A stretch of 64,000 nucleotides of DNA from Novosphingobium sediminicola (GCF_014196525.1 NZ_JACIDX010000014.1:62001-126000), one strand, 5' to 3'. Numbered from the stretch's first letter, positions 16,221-25,435 are shown. Translations and numbers: made by a program. The notes: a model not told the origin generated them from the letters alone.

Positions 16221-16582
16221 TGACCACCGTATCTTCAACCGACGCCGCCAATTCGACCGCCTCCTCCTCGTCCAGCACGGTGTCCAGCAACGGCGCCTCC
16301 ACGCTGGGCTTCGAGGATTTCATCAGCCTGCTGACCAAGCAATTGACCACGCAGGACCCCACCGCCCCCACCGACAACAGCCAGATGGTGGCCCAGATGG
16401 CCCAGTTCTCGACGCTCTCGGGCATCACCCAGTTGAACACCACCGCCAGCAGCGTGGCGACCAAGCTGGGCTCGCTCGACAATCTGGCCTCGATGGGCAG
16501 CTCGCTGGAATCCATTTCCACCAAGCTGGATTCGATCCTTGCCGCCCAGCAGGCCGCCAATGGCGGCTCCACAACCGCCTAA
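16220..16582 (+). CDS. flgD: Hook-capping protein FlgD, short form
   Basis: A 120-residue protein with the conserved FlgD N-terminal region (LGFEDFISLLTKQLTTQDPTAPTDNSQMVAQMAQFSTLSGI) between a Ser/Thr-rich leader and a helical tail. Typical FlgD proteins are about 220 residues and carry a C-terminal Tudor/FnIII-like domain that is missing here. The next gene begins 31 bases later and I see no frameshifted remainder, so the short form looks genuine. It should act as the scaffold cap for FlgE polymerisation. Confidence 0.9.
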   Translation: MTTVSSTDAANSTASSSSSTVSSNGASTLGFEDFISLLTKQLTTQDPTAPTDNSQMVAQMAQFSTLSGITQLNTTASSVATKLGSLDNLASMGSSLESISTKLDSILAAQQAANGGSTTA

Positions 16583-16613
16583 ACCCGACGCCCCATTTTG
16601 ACGGAGACGCTTC

Positions 16614-17429
16614 ATGTCTTTCTACACCAGCCTCACCGGCCTGAAAAACGCCCAGTCCGAACTCGACGTGCTCTCGCACAATATCGCCAACTCCAGCACG
16701 GTCGGCTTTAAAAAGAGCACGGCCTCGTTTTCCGATATCATCTCCTCCTCGATCCTGACCGACCCCAGCCTGACGATCGGCATCGGTTCGCGCCTGTCCT
16801 CGGTCAAACAGCAATTCTCGCTGGGCTCGATGACCCAGACCGGCAACACGCTGGATCTGGCGATCAACGGCGACGGGTTCTTCGTGGTCAAAAATCCGCT
16901 CTCGGGCGATGTCGGCTATACGCGCGCGGGCGCGCTCTCGGTCAGCCAGGACGGCTATATCAAGACCGATCAGGGCGACCGCCTTCAGGTCTATACCGCC
17001 GATTCCACCGGCGCGATCTCGTCCACCACGCTGAGCGATTGCCAGATCCCGACGGCCAATCTGGCAGGGTCCGCCTATTCAGGCATGACCGTGTCGAACA
17101 CCGGCCAGATCATCGCGTCATTTGGCGATGGCACCACGCAATATCTGGGCGTGATCGGCCTTGCCACCTTTACCAACAACACCGGTCTGAAGCAGCAGGG
17201 CAGCTCGGTCTGGGCCGCCACCGGCCTGTCGGGCAATGCCTCGCTGGGCCAGCCCAAGACCGGTTCGTGGGGCGCGATCATGTCGGGCACGCTGGAACAG
17301 TCCAACGTCGATCTGGCCAGCGAAATGGTCTCGCTGATCGATGCGCAGCGCTATTTCCAGGCCAATTCCAAGGCGATCGACACCTTCACCCAGGTTTCGC
17401 AAAACATCATGAACCTGCGCACCAGCTAA
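16614..17429 (+). CDS. flgE: Flagellar hook protein FlgE, short form
   Basis: A 271-residue hook-type axial protein: N-terminal SFYTSLTGLKNAQSELDVLSHNIANSSTVGFKKS, central TLDLAINGDGFFVV, and C-terminal LEQSNVDLASEMVSLIDAQRYFQANSKAI. It follows flgD, where flgE belongs, and is distinct from flgF and flgG. At 271 residues it is much shorter than the enterobacterial hook protein (about 400), lacking most of the outer D2 domain. Confidence 0.88.
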   Translation: MSFYTSLTGLKNAQSELDVLSHNIANSSTVGFKKSTASFSDIISSSILTDPSLTIGIGSRLSSVKQQFSLGSMTQTGNTLDLAINGDGFFVVKNPLSGDVGYTRAGALSVSQDGYIKTDQGDRLQVYTADSTGAISSTTLSDCQIPTANLAGSAYSGMTVSNTGQIIASFGDGTTQYLGVIGLATFTNNTGLKQQGSSVWAATGLSGNASLGQPKTGSWGAIMSGTLEQSNVDLASEMVSLIDAQRYFQANSKAIDTFTQVSQNIMNLRTS

Positions 17430-17447
17430 GCATAAAGAGGCATCGGG

Positions 17448-18194
17448 ATGGACCGGCTGATCTATACGGCGGTTTCGGGCATGTCCGATTCGATGACGCG
17501 CGAACGCGTGATCGCATCCAACATGGCCAATACCAGCACCATCGGCTTCAAGGCAGAAAAGCTCTACACCACGCCCATCACGCTCAAAGGCCCGGCGCTG
17601 GAAGCGCGCGCCATGGCCGATGGTCAGGTCAAGAGCGCGGATATGTCAGCCGGCGACATCAACCAGACCGGGCGCAAGCTGGATATTGCGCTGCTGGGCG
17701 ATGCGATGATGGCGGTGCAATCGGCCGACGGCACCGAAAGCTATACAAGGCGCGGTGATCTGACCGTTTCGCCCACGGGCGTTCTGGAAAATGGCGACGG
17801 GCGCCCGGTGATCGGCAATGGCGGCCCCATCACCGTGCCGCTGGACGCGCAGATCACCATCGGCCCGGACGGCATGGTGCTGGTGGCCAATCCGGAAAAC
17901 CCCAATCTGCCGCCCCAGCCCACCGACCGGATCAAGCTGGCCAGCACATCGGGCACCACCATTGCCAAGGGGCTGGACGGCCTGTTTCGCGTGGTGGGCG
18001 GGGGCGTGTTGCCCGCCGATGAAAACGCGCGGGCCATCGCGGGCAGCCTGGAACAGTCCAACGTCAACCCTTCCGAGGTGTTGACCCAGATGATCCAGGC
18101 CCAGCGCCTGTATGACATCCGCACCAAGCTGATCGCCACGGCCAAGGAGGTGGACCAGTCCGGCACCTCGCTGCTGCGTCTCTCCGGCTCGTGA
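17448..18194 (+). CDS. flgF: Flagellar basal-body rod protein FlgF
   Basis: A 248-residue rod protein. It starts MDRLIYTAVSGMSDSMTRERVIASNMANTSTIGFKAEK and ends LEQSNVNPSEVLTQMIQAQRLYDIRTKLI, both characteristic of FlgF. It forms part of the proximal rod. It lies between flgE and flgG in the expected order. Confidence 0.95.
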   Translation: MDRLIYTAVSGMSDSMTRERVIASNMANTSTIGFKAEKLYTTPITLKGPALEARAMADGQVKSADMSAGDINQTGRKLDIALLGDAMMAVQSADGTESYTRRGDLTVSPTGVLENGDGRPVIGNGGPITVPLDAQITIGPDGMVLVANPENPNLPPQPTDRIKLASTSGTTIAKGLDGLFRVVGGGVLPADENARAIAGSLEQSNVNPSEVLTQMIQAQRLYDIRTKLIATAKEVDQSGTSLLRLSGS

Positions 18195-18223
18195 TACCCC
18201 ATCTTTAAGAAAGGAAGCGCCCG

Positions 18224-19012
18224 ATGCCTTCAACCGCTCTTCAAGTCGCCCGCACCGGTCTGGATGCGCAGGACACAAGGATGCGCGTCATTGCCAACAA
18301 TCTGGCCAATGTCAGCACCACTGCCTTCAAACGCGACCGCGCCAATTTCGCAACGCTCGCCTATCAGGACATGCGCGTGGCTGGTCAGGCCTCGTCCAAC
18401 CAGACGACCTATGCCACCGGGCTGAACCTGGGCACGGGCGTGGGCGTGCAATCAACCACCCGCGTGGACCAGCAAGGCACGATCAATTCGACCGGCAATG
18501 CGCTGGATCTGGCGATTTCGGGCAATGGTTATTTCCAGATCCTGCTGCCTTCGGGGCAATTGTCCTATACGCGCGCGGGCAATTTCAGCCTCTCGGCCGA
18601 AGGGCAACTGGTCACCTCGCAAGGCTATGTGGTTCAGCCCGCGATCACCATCCCCAATGGCGCCGGCTCGATCACCGTGGCCAAGGACGGCACGGTTTCG
18701 GCCATGCTGCCCGGATCGACGGCGGCAACGCAGGTGGGCCAGCTGACCATCGCCAGCTTTGCCAATCCGGCCGCGCTTCAGGCCGCCAGCGACAATCTCT
18801 ACGGCGAAACACTGGCCAGCGGCCCGGCTCAGATCGGGGCGGCGGGCACGGCCGGGCGCGGCGACATTGCGCAGGGCAGCCTCGAAGCCTCCAACGTCAA
18901 CATCGTCACCGAGCTGGTCGACATGATCGAATGCCAGCGCGCCTATGAGATCAATTCCAAGATGATCTCGGCGGTCGATGACATGCTGAAAAACGCGAAC
19001 CAGACGCTGTGA
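18224..19012 (+). CDS. flgG: Flagellar distal rod protein FlgG
   Basis: A 262-residue distal rod protein. Diagnostic segments are LQVARTGLDAQDTRMRVIANNLANVSTTAFKRDRANF, ALDLAISGNGYFQI and the C-terminal LEASNVNIVTELVDMIECQRAYEINSKMI. Length matches the family. An AAAGGAAG site precedes the ATG. Confidence 0.97.
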   Translation: MPSTALQVARTGLDAQDTRMRVIANNLANVSTTAFKRDRANFATLAYQDMRVAGQASSNQTTYATGLNLGTGVGVQSTTRVDQQGTINSTGNALDLAISGNGYFQILLPSGQLSYTRAGNFSLSAEGQLVTSQGYVVQPAITIPNGAGSITVAKDGTVSAMLPGSTAATQVGQLTIASFANPAALQAASDNLYGETLASGPAQIGAAGTAGRGDIAQGSLEASNVNIVTELVDMIECQRAYEINSKMISAVDDMLKNANQTL

Positions 19013-19020
19013 GGCACGAG

Positions 19021-19680
19021 ATGACCCTGCGCCCCCTGCTGCTGATCCTGACGGCGGCGCTGGCCCTGCCCGCGCCTGCGCAGGCCGGACGCCGTCCCGC
19101 GCCCGGCTTCGAGGCCACGCTGCCCACGCCCCCCGCCATGGCCCCCACCGAGGGCGCGATCTTTATCGCGGCGGCCGGTTATGCCCCGCTGGTGTCGGGC
19201 GCGCGGGCGCAGCGCGTGGGCGATGTGCTGACCATCATCCTGAATGAGAACACATCGACCGCCAAGACCAGCACTAACAAAACCCAGCGCAGCGGCAGCG
19301 CCAATATTGCCGCGCCCACGCTCGGTCCGCTCTCAATGAGCTCGACGCCCCTTAATGCTTCGTCCTCCGGGTCGTTCAATGGTCAGGGCAATGCGACGCA
19401 GACCAATTCCTTCAGCGGAATGATCTCTGTGACCATCGCCGAGGTTCGACCCAACGGCACCGCATTGGTGCGAGGAGAAAAGCGCATGCTGCTGGCACAG
19501 GGCAAGGAGTGGATCCAGTTTTCCGGCATCGTGCGCCTTGCCGATGTCGATGCCGCCAATCAGATCCAGTCTGGCCAGGTGGCCGATGCGCGGATCGAAT
19601 ATGCAGGCAACGGCAGCGTGGCGCAGAGCGCGCGCGAAGGCTGGCTCTCGAAATTCTTCAGCTATATCAGCCCGTTTTGA
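19021..19680 (+). CDS. flgH: Flagellar L-ring protein FlgH
   Basis: A 219-residue exported L-ring protein: signal peptide of about 22 residues (ending PAQA), then RVGDVLTIILNENTSTAKTSTNK and the C-terminal GNGSVAQSAREGWLSKFFSYISPF typical of FlgH. It forms the outer-membrane bushing of the rod. FlgH is normally a lipoprotein, but this protein contains no cysteine at all. The ATG at 19021 has a GAGG site; a GTG at 19009 overlapping the flgG stop would add only four residues and no cysteine. Confidence 0.94.
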   Translation: MTLRPLLLILTAALALPAPAQAGRRPAPGFEATLPTPPAMAPTEGAIFIAAAGYAPLVSGARAQRVGDVLTIILNENTSTAKTSTNKTQRSGSANIAAPTLGPLSMSSTPLNASSSGSFNGQGNATQTNSFSGMISVTIAEVRPNGTALVRGEKRMLLAQGKEWIQFSGIVRLADVDAANQIQSGQVADARIEYAGNGSVAQSAREGWLSKFFSYISPF

Positions 19681-19688
19681 GGTCGATC

Positions 19689-20780
19689 ATGCGTATCTTC
19701 TCTCTCCTTGCCGCCCTTCTGGCTTTGTGCTCGGCCCCGCTTCATGCCGAACGCGTGCGCGACATCGGCACGTTTCAAGGCGTGCGTTCCAACCAGCTCA
19801 CCGGCTATGGCATCGTGGTCGGGCTGGACGGCACGGGCGATGATACGCTCGATTATCTGACGCAGGCGATGAAGGGTGTGTCGGGCCGGATGGGCCTGCA
19901 ATTGCCGCCCGGCGTCAATCCGGGGCTGAAAAACGCCGCCGCCGTGATGGTGACCGCCGACCTGCCCGCCTTTTCCAAGCCCGGCCAGCGCATCGACATC
20001 ACCGTGTCCGCCATCGGCAAGGCCAAGAGCTTGCGCGGAGGCGCGCTGATCCTGACGCCGATGTATGGCGCCGATGGTCAGATCTATGCGATGGCGCAGG
20101 GCAATCTGGCCGTGGGCGGCCTTGGCATTGCCGCGCGCGACGGATCGCAGCTTTCGGTCAATATTCCCACCACCGGCCGCATTGCCGAAGGGGCCACGGT
20201 CGAACGCGCGGTCAACACCGGTTTCGAAAAGGCGCCCATCCTGCGCTATAACCTGAACACCGCCGATTTCCTGACCGCCCAGCGCGTGCGCGATGCGATC
20301 AACCTGCGCTATCCCGGCATGGCCAGCGCGGAGGACGCCGTGACGGTTGCCCTGCGCATGCCCGATGGGGCCGATACGCGCTCGTCGATGCTGGCCGCGA
20401 TCGAGATGATCAATGTCAGCCCCGCCGAGGCCGCCGCCAAGGTCATCGTCAACAGCCGCACCGGCACCGTGGTCATCAACAGCGCGGTGCGCCTGTCGCC
20501 CGCCGCCGTCAGCCACGGCAAGCTGACCGTGCGCATCGACGAGAAATCCCGCGTGACCCAGCCTGCGCCCTTTTCCAATGGCCGCACCGCCGTCACGCCC
20601 AACAGCAATATCACCGCCGAGGAAGAGAAAGCCCATGTCGCGCTGCTGAAAAACGGCGCCTCGCTCTCCAAGATCGTCGATGCGCTCAATCTGCTGGGCG
20701 TCACGCCCTCGGATCTGGTGGCCATCCTCGAAGCCTTGAAAGAGGCAGGCGCGCTCAAAGCCGAGATGGTGGTGATATGA
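19689..20780 (+). CDS. flgI: Flagellar P-ring protein FlgI
   Basis: A 363-residue periplasmic P-ring protein with a signal peptide (residues 1-20, ending LHA), then the highly conserved ERVRDIGTFQGVRSNQLTGYGIVVGLDGTGD. Length and the C-terminal ALLKNGASLSKIVDALNLLGVTPSDLVAILEALKEAGAL match FlgI. An upstream open extension overlaps flgH and is not used. It overlaps flgJ by four bases. Confidence 0.97.
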   Translation: MRIFSLLAALLALCSAPLHAERVRDIGTFQGVRSNQLTGYGIVVGLDGTGDDTLDYLTQAMKGVSGRMGLQLPPGVNPGLKNAAAVMVTADLPAFSKPGQRIDITVSAIGKAKSLRGGALILTPMYGADGQIYAMAQGNLAVGGLGIAARDGSQLSVNIPTTGRIAEGATVERAVNTGFEKAPILRYNLNTADFLTAQRVRDAINLRYPGMASAEDAVTVALRMPDGADTRSSMLAAIEMINVSPAEAAAKVIVNSRTGTVVINSAVRLSPAAVSHGKLTVRIDEKSRVTQPAPFSNGRTAVTPNSNITAEEEKAHVALLKNGASLSKIVDALNLLGVTPSDLVAILEALKEAGALKAEMVVI

Positions 20781-21085
20781 GCGACACCACCATCCAGCCG
20801 GGCGGCGCGCTGCCCATCGCCTCCAACGCCTCGCCCCAGCCGACCAAGGCCCAGATCCACGAAGCGGCGCAAAAGTTCGAGGCGCTGATGCTGCGCCAGA
20901 TGCTGGCGCAGGCGCGCAAGGTCGATTTCGGCAACAGCTTGTTCGACCAGAAAGCGACCGAAAATTTCCGCGACATGCAGGACAGCAAAATGGCCGACAC
21001 CATGGCGCAGCGGGGCACTTTGGGCTTTGCGCGCATGATCGAGGCCCAACTTGCCCGCCAGACCGGCACGGGCAACGGAGAGTGA
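20777..21085 (+). CDS. flgJ: Rod-binding protein FlgJ, single-domain form
   Basis: A 102-residue protein that consists only of the FlgJ N-terminal rod-binding domain (AAQKFEALMLRQMLAQARK, then a helix DMQDSKMADTMAQRGTLGFARMIEAQL). The muramidase domain of enterobacterial FlgJ is absent, as in many alphaproteobacteria. The SltF-like transglycosylase at 11449-12366 probably supplies the peptidoglycan-cutting function. ATGA overlap with flgI. Confidence 0.93.
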   Translation: MSDTTIQPGGALPIASNASPQPTKAQIHEAAQKFEALMLRQMLAQARKVDFGNSLFDQKATENFRDMQDSKMADTMAQRGTLGFARMIEAQLARQTGTGNGE

Positions 21086-21089
21086 GCCG

Positions 21090-22439
21090 ATGAGTGCCAA
21101 CATGATCGCCATTGCGTCGAGCGGCCTGCGCGCCGCGCGTGCCGCGCTGGAAGTGACATCGCAGAACATCGCCAATGCCGGCACCGAAGGCTATGTCAGG
21201 CGCAGCGTCTCGCTGAGCGAACTGTCGGCCAACAATCTGCGCTCCAGCTATGGCGAGGTTTCACAACTGGGCGTGCGGGTCAGCGGGATCACGCGCAATG
21301 TCTCGGGCTTTGATCAGGCCGAGGTGCGCCGCACCACGGCGGATGCGGCCCGCGCCGACACGCTGGTCGAGGGATTGACCCAATTGTCCGATACGGCGGA
21401 CAATTCGGGCGTCTTTACCGCGATCACCAGTTTCCAGTCGGCCCTCTCGCAAATGACCGCCAGCCCAGCCAATTCCTCGCTGCGCGCCAATGTGGTCGAG
21501 GCCGCGCGCACGATGGCGCAAAGCTTCAATGCGGCGAGCAGCGGGCTGCAATCGGCCGTGACGGGCATGCAGGACGAGGCCGCCAGCGGGGTCAAGGACC
21601 TCAACGATCTGGCCGCCAATCTGGCCCAGGTCAACATCCGCATCTCGGGCGATACCGACCCTGCCAACAACAGCGCGGGCCTGCTCGACGAACGCGACAC
21701 CATCCTGCAAAAGATGGCCGCGATCACCAATATCAGCACCACGGTCAATGCAGACAACACCGTCACAGTGCAACTGGGCAGCGGCACCGGCACCACGCTG
21801 GTCGATCACGGCAAATCCGGCACGCTGGCGATGGCCAAGGCCGGCGACGGCAATGTCTCCTTTACGCTGACCGACACGACGGCCGCCGCCACCGCGATCA
21901 CCCCCACGGCCGGATCGCTGGCCGGACAGCAGCAGGCGATCAGTTCAGGTGTCACCGCGCTGGCCGGTCTGGACACGGTGGCCACGTCGATGATGTCCAC
22001 CATCAACACCGCGCAGGGCAATGGCGTCGATCTGAACGGGGCGACCGGCACCGCGATGTTTACCGGCAATGGCGCGGCCGATATGGCCATGGTGCTGACC
22101 GGCCCCGGCCAATTGGCCGCCGCATCGGCCGGATCGACCGCCAGCAGCCAGAACGGCACCAATCTGAGCGCGATGATCAATTCGCTGGGCAGCGCCAATG
22201 TCTCGGGCCAGATGAACGACTATCTGTTCGGCCTGTCGAGCGCGGTTTCCAGCAACACCACGATGCGCGACGCCTTCGACACCATCGCCTCGAATGCCAA
22301 GACATCGCTGGCGGCGGCATCGGGGGTCGATCTGGATACCGAGGCGGCCGCTCTCATAAAATACCAACAGGCCTATCAGGCTTCGGGCAAGATTATTCAG
22401 ATAGCATCGACCCTCTTCGACCAATTGCTGAATCTGTAA
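21090..22439 (+). CDS. flgK: Hook-filament junction protein FlgK (HAP1)
   Basis: A 449-residue axial protein with the N-terminal motif ASSGLRAARAALEVTSQNIANAGTEGYVRRSVSL and C-terminal AALIKYQQAYQASGKIIQIASTLFDQLLNL. It is the first hook-associated protein and joins hook to filament. The start is the ATG at 21090, four bases after the flgJ stop. The middle region is rich in Ala, Ser, Thr and Asn. Confidence 0.95.
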   Translation: MSANMIAIASSGLRAARAALEVTSQNIANAGTEGYVRRSVSLSELSANNLRSSYGEVSQLGVRVSGITRNVSGFDQAEVRRTTADAARADTLVEGLTQLSDTADNSGVFTAITSFQSALSQMTASPANSSLRANVVEAARTMAQSFNAASSGLQSAVTGMQDEAASGVKDLNDLAANLAQVNIRISGDTDPANNSAGLLDERDTILQKMAAITNISTTVNADNTVTVQLGSGTGTTLVDHGKSGTLAMAKAGDGNVSFTLTDTTAAATAITPTAGSLAGQQQAISSGVTALAGLDTVATSMMSTINTAQGNGVDLNGATGTAMFTGNGAADMAMVLTGPGQLAAASAGSTASSQNGTNLSAMINSLGSANVSGQMNDYLFGLSSAVSSNTTMRDAFDTIASNAKTSLAAASGVDLDTEAAALIKYQQAYQASGKIIQIASTLFDQLLNL

Positions 22440-22456
22440 CGGAAAGGCGAAGCACC

Positions 22457-23380
22457 ATGACCAATGTCAGCACCAGCGCCTTTTACCAGAACGCCATCTC
22501 CTCGATGACCGATCTGCGCAAGCAGACCGAAAAGCTGCAGGCCCAGATCAGCACCGGCAACACGATCCAGCATTCGCGCGACAATCCGCTGGCCGCGGCC
22601 CAGATGCGCGCGCTTCAGGCCGCCGATACGCTGGCCAGCGCCGACAAGGCCAATGCGAGCGCGGCCAAGACGCAGCTGACCCAGACCGACGATACGCTCA
22701 GCCAGTTCACCGACATCCTCTCGCAGATCACCACGCTGACCACGCAGGCCGCCTCCTCGACGCTGAACGACAGCCAGCGCGCATCGGTCGGCCAGCAGAT
22801 CGGCGCCTTTTACGAAAGCCTGACCAGTCTGGCCAACACCAAGGACGCGCAGGGCAACCCGCTGTTTGGCGGACAGGCCACCGGCAACGCCTATACGTTC
22901 GACCCCACCACCGGCGCCCCCTCCTATAATGGCACCAGCACCGCCTCCACGCTTTCGCTGGGGCCGGGCCTTTCGGTGACGACCGGGGTGACGGGGCCGG
23001 AGTTCCTCGATTTCCAATCGGGCGGCGTGTCGAAAAACCTGCTGACCACGGTCAAATCGCTGGCCGATGCGCTGCAAAACCCGACCTCGACCGCCGCCGC
23101 CATCGCCACGGCCAAAAGCGCGCTCGACGATCTGGGCGCGGCCACATCCTCGGTCTCGGCCAGCCAGACCGTGGTGGGGGCGCGACTGGACTGGATCAAC
23201 ACCACCTCCAATATGCAAACCCAGACCGCCACCCAGCGCGCCACGCGCGAGGCCGATGTGGGGGGCACCGATCTTGCCGCCACCATCGCCAAGCTGAGCC
23301 AGCAGATGACCGTGCTGGAGGCGGCGCAGTCCAGCTTTGTAAAGGTGGCCAATCTTTCGCTCTTCTCGATGCTGAACTGA
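22457..23380 (+). CDS. flgL: Hook-filament junction protein FlgL (HAP3)
   Basis: A 307-residue flagellin-like junction protein. The N-terminal SAFYQNAISSMTDLRKQTEKLQAQISTGNTIQHSRDNPLAA and the C-terminal TDLAATIAKLSQQMTVLEAAQSSFVKVANLSLFSML are typical of FlgL. Its export is expected to need FlgN. It ends the flg operon, 74 bases before motA. Confidence 0.95.
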   Translation: MTNVSTSAFYQNAISSMTDLRKQTEKLQAQISTGNTIQHSRDNPLAAAQMRALQAADTLASADKANASAAKTQLTQTDDTLSQFTDILSQITTLTTQAASSTLNDSQRASVGQQIGAFYESLTSLANTKDAQGNPLFGGQATGNAYTFDPTTGAPSYNGTSTASTLSLGPGLSVTTGVTGPEFLDFQSGGVSKNLLTTVKSLADALQNPTSTAAAIATAKSALDDLGAATSSVSASQTVVGARLDWINTTSNMQTQTATQRATREADVGGTDLAATIAKLSQQMTVLEAAQSSFVKVANLSLFSMLN

Positions 23381-23454
23381 TTGATCTGCATAATATTTTT
23401 CCTCGCCATGCAGACTAGCGCTGGCGATATTTTGCCCGGCAAAGGACGTTAACC
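23381..23454. promoter_or_regulatory. flgL-motA intergenic region with GGCAAAAT motif
   Basis: This short gap holds a minus-strand GGCAAAAT copy (23429-23436) inside a dyad-like TTTTGCCCGGCAAA. The sequence TGGCGATATTTTGC resembles a sigma-54 promoter, but its GG-to-GC spacing is nine instead of ten bases, so I do not call one. Confidence 0.35.
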
Positions 23455-24318
23455 ATGTTCCCCGTTATCGGTTTAGTCGTTCTCTTCGTTGCGGTTTTTG
23501 GCGTTTTCGCCATGACCGGCGGCGCGCTTGGCCCGGTGTTCGAGGCCATCCCGCACGAAGTGGCGACTATTGCCGGCGCAGGCATCGCGGCGCTTATCAT
23601 CGGCAATGACATGCATGGGCTCAAGGCGCTGGGCGCCGGGTTTGCCAAGGTGTTCAAAGGGCCGCGCCATAACAAGCAGGACCATATTGACGTCATCGCC
23701 CTGACCACCAAGCTGATGAAACTGCTGCGCACCGAAGGCCCGGTGGCGATGGAAAGCCATGTGCAGGACCCGAAAAGCTCGGCAATCTTTGCCGAATATC
23801 CGCGCCTGCTGGCCAATCATGAATTGACCGACCTGATCTGTGATACGCTGACGCTGATCGTGGTGTCCTCCGGCACGCTGGAGGTGCATGCGGTTGAAGA
23901 CGTGATGGACAATGCCATCAAGACCCACATCGCCTCGCTCGAACATCCCCAGCACGCCATTACGGGGCTTGGCGACGCCCTGCCCGCGCTGGGTATCGTG
24001 GCGGCGGTGCTGGGCGTGGTGAAAACCATGGGCTCGATCGACAAGCCGCCGACGGTGCTGGGCGCGATGATCGGTTCGGCGCTGGTGGGCACGTTCATGG
24101 GCGTTATGATGGCCTATGGCATCGTGGGGCCGATGGCCGGACGCCTGCAACAGGTCAACGAGGCCGACGCGCAGATCTTCAATTGCGTCAAACAGGTCAT
24201 CATCGCCAGCCTGCATGGCTGGCCCCAACCGCTGGTGGTGGAAAGCGCCCGTTCCGGCCTGATGCATGATTATCGCCCGGGCCTGTCCGAACTGCTCGAC
24301 GCGCTGCGCGGGCGTTAA
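23455..24318 (+). CDS. motA: Flagellar motor stator protein MotA
   Basis: A 287-residue membrane protein with four hydrophobic helices (about 2-20, 32-52, 165-190 and 200-222) and a large cytoplasmic loop. GLGDALPALGIVAAVLGVVKTMG and LGAMIGSALVGTFMGVMMAYGIVGPMA are the conserved MotA pore helices. With MotB it forms the proton-driven stator. The ATG follows the flgL region by 74 bases. Confidence 0.96.
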   Translation: MFPVIGLVVLFVAVFGVFAMTGGALGPVFEAIPHEVATIAGAGIAALIIGNDMHGLKALGAGFAKVFKGPRHNKQDHIDVIALTTKLMKLLRTEGPVAMESHVQDPKSSAIFAEYPRLLANHELTDLICDTLTLIVVSSGTLEVHAVEDVMDNAIKTHIASLEHPQHAITGLGDALPALGIVAAVLGVVKTMGSIDKPPTVLGAMIGSALVGTFMGVMMAYGIVGPMAGRLQQVNEADAQIFNCVKQVIIASLHGWPQPLVVESARSGLMHDYRPGLSELLDALRGR

Positions 24319-24332
24319 GGCCGACGATGTCA

Positions 24333-24439
24333 GGCACCGGCCCTCTTCCCCGGCCCTGTTACCCTATCGAGGTAGGCTATTGGGTGGCAGGGCCGGTGGA
24401 GAGGGCAGGTGCCGCAAGCCTGACCCGGATGGGTCAGGC
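24333..24439. repeat. Palindromic repeat between motA and motB, copy A
   Basis: Imperfect 33-base inverted arms (24333-24365 and 24381-24413) enclose a 15-base loop. A perfect nine-base hairpin follows (GCCTGACCC, 24418-24426, with GGGTCAGGC, 24431-24439). The right arm, read in reverse complement, matches the arm of a second copy at 62776-62859 at 29 of 33 positions, so the two belong to one family. It fills most of the 144-base motA-motB gap and may affect the mRNA between the genes. Confidence 0.7.
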
Positions 24440-24462
24440 GCACCCGACAAGGAATCCATGAA

Positions 24463-25308
24463 ATGGCTCCGCCGAAGAAACCGGGCAAGAACGAGATCCC
24501 GGCCCCCATCATCGTCAAGAAGATCACCGTTGTGGCCGGCGGCCATCATGGCGGCGCGTGGAAAGTGGCCTATGCCGACTTTGTGACGGCGATGATGGCC
24601 TTCTTTCTGCTGATGTGGCTGCTGGGCGCGACCACGGAAAAACAGCGCAAGGGCATTGCGGACTATTTTACCCCCACGCTGGTCAAGACCAAACAGGGCA
24701 GCGCAGGCTCAAACGGGCTGCTGCACGGCAATTCGCTGACCGATGTCGACGATTATCCCAACCGCCAGGGCCAGACCGGGACGCGCGCCATGACCATCCC
24801 GCGCGACACCACCGGCGGCCCCAAGGAAGGCGGCAGCAAGGTCAAGAAGGTCGCCTCGGTCACGCAAAAGCTGCAACAGCGCCTCTCGGCCACCGAAAAG
24901 CTGCAAAAGCTGGCGCGCACGTTGAAGGTCACGGCCACGCCCGACGGCATCCGGCTCGATCTGGTCGATGACGCCGATTTCTCGATGTTCCAGTTGGGCA
25001 CGACGATCCTGACCCCCGATGCGGTGCAATTGCTCCATGCCATCGGCTCGGTGCTCAAGGATGAGGAAGGCGGGATCACCATTCGCGGCCATACCGATGG
25101 TTTGAAATGGAAACGCACCGATACGATCAACAACTGGTCGCTGTCGGCCGGGCGCGCCGAGGCGACGCGGCAGGCGCTGATGCGCGACGGGTTGGGCGAG
25201 ACGCGCTTTCGCCGGATCGAGGGCGTGGCCGACCGCGAACCGCTGATCGCCGACAATCCCAATGATGCGCGCAACCGGCGCATGTCGATCCTGCTCAATT
25301 ATCAGTAG
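24463..25308 (+). CDS. motB: Flagellar motor stator protein MotB
   Basis: A 281-residue protein with one membrane helix containing WKVAYADFVTAMMAFFLLMW; Asp39 is the proton-binding aspartate of the stator. The C-terminal OmpA-like peptidoglycan-binding domain (about 170-280) includes IRGHTDGLKW and LSAGRAEATRQAL. It anchors the stator to the cell wall. The ATG at 24463 has an AAGGA site, and an overlapping ATG at 24458 is out of frame. Confidence 0.96.
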   Translation: MAPPKKPGKNEIPAPIIVKKITVVAGGHHGGAWKVAYADFVTAMMAFFLLMWLLGATTEKQRKGIADYFTPTLVKTKQGSAGSNGLLHGNSLTDVDDYPNRQGQTGTRAMTIPRDTTGGPKEGGSKVKKVASVTQKLQQRLSATEKLQKLARTLKVTATPDGIRLDLVDDADFSMFQLGTTILTPDAVQLLHAIGSVLKDEEGGITIRGHTDGLKWKRTDTINNWSLSAGRAEATRQALMRDGLGETRFRRIEGVADREPLIADNPNDARNRRMSILLNYQ

Positions 25309-25435
25309 GACCACATAGCACCCCATCGACGCCTCCTTCACCTCGCCCATTTACTTCTTGGCAACACAGGAACGGGGCGAGGTCTGGCGCTATATTCGGC
25401 CCAAGGCACGGCTCCGCCAATAATGGAGCCTTGTC

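Noticed and set aside
16220..16582. flgD as a truncated pseudogene
   Set aside because: The frame ends cleanly, flgE follows after 31 bases with its own ribosome site, and no displaced C-terminal remnant is visible.
23421..23437. TGGCGATATTTTGC as a sigma-54 promoter before motA
   Set aside because: GG and GC are separated by nine bases, not ten, a spacing that normally abolishes sigma-54 activity.
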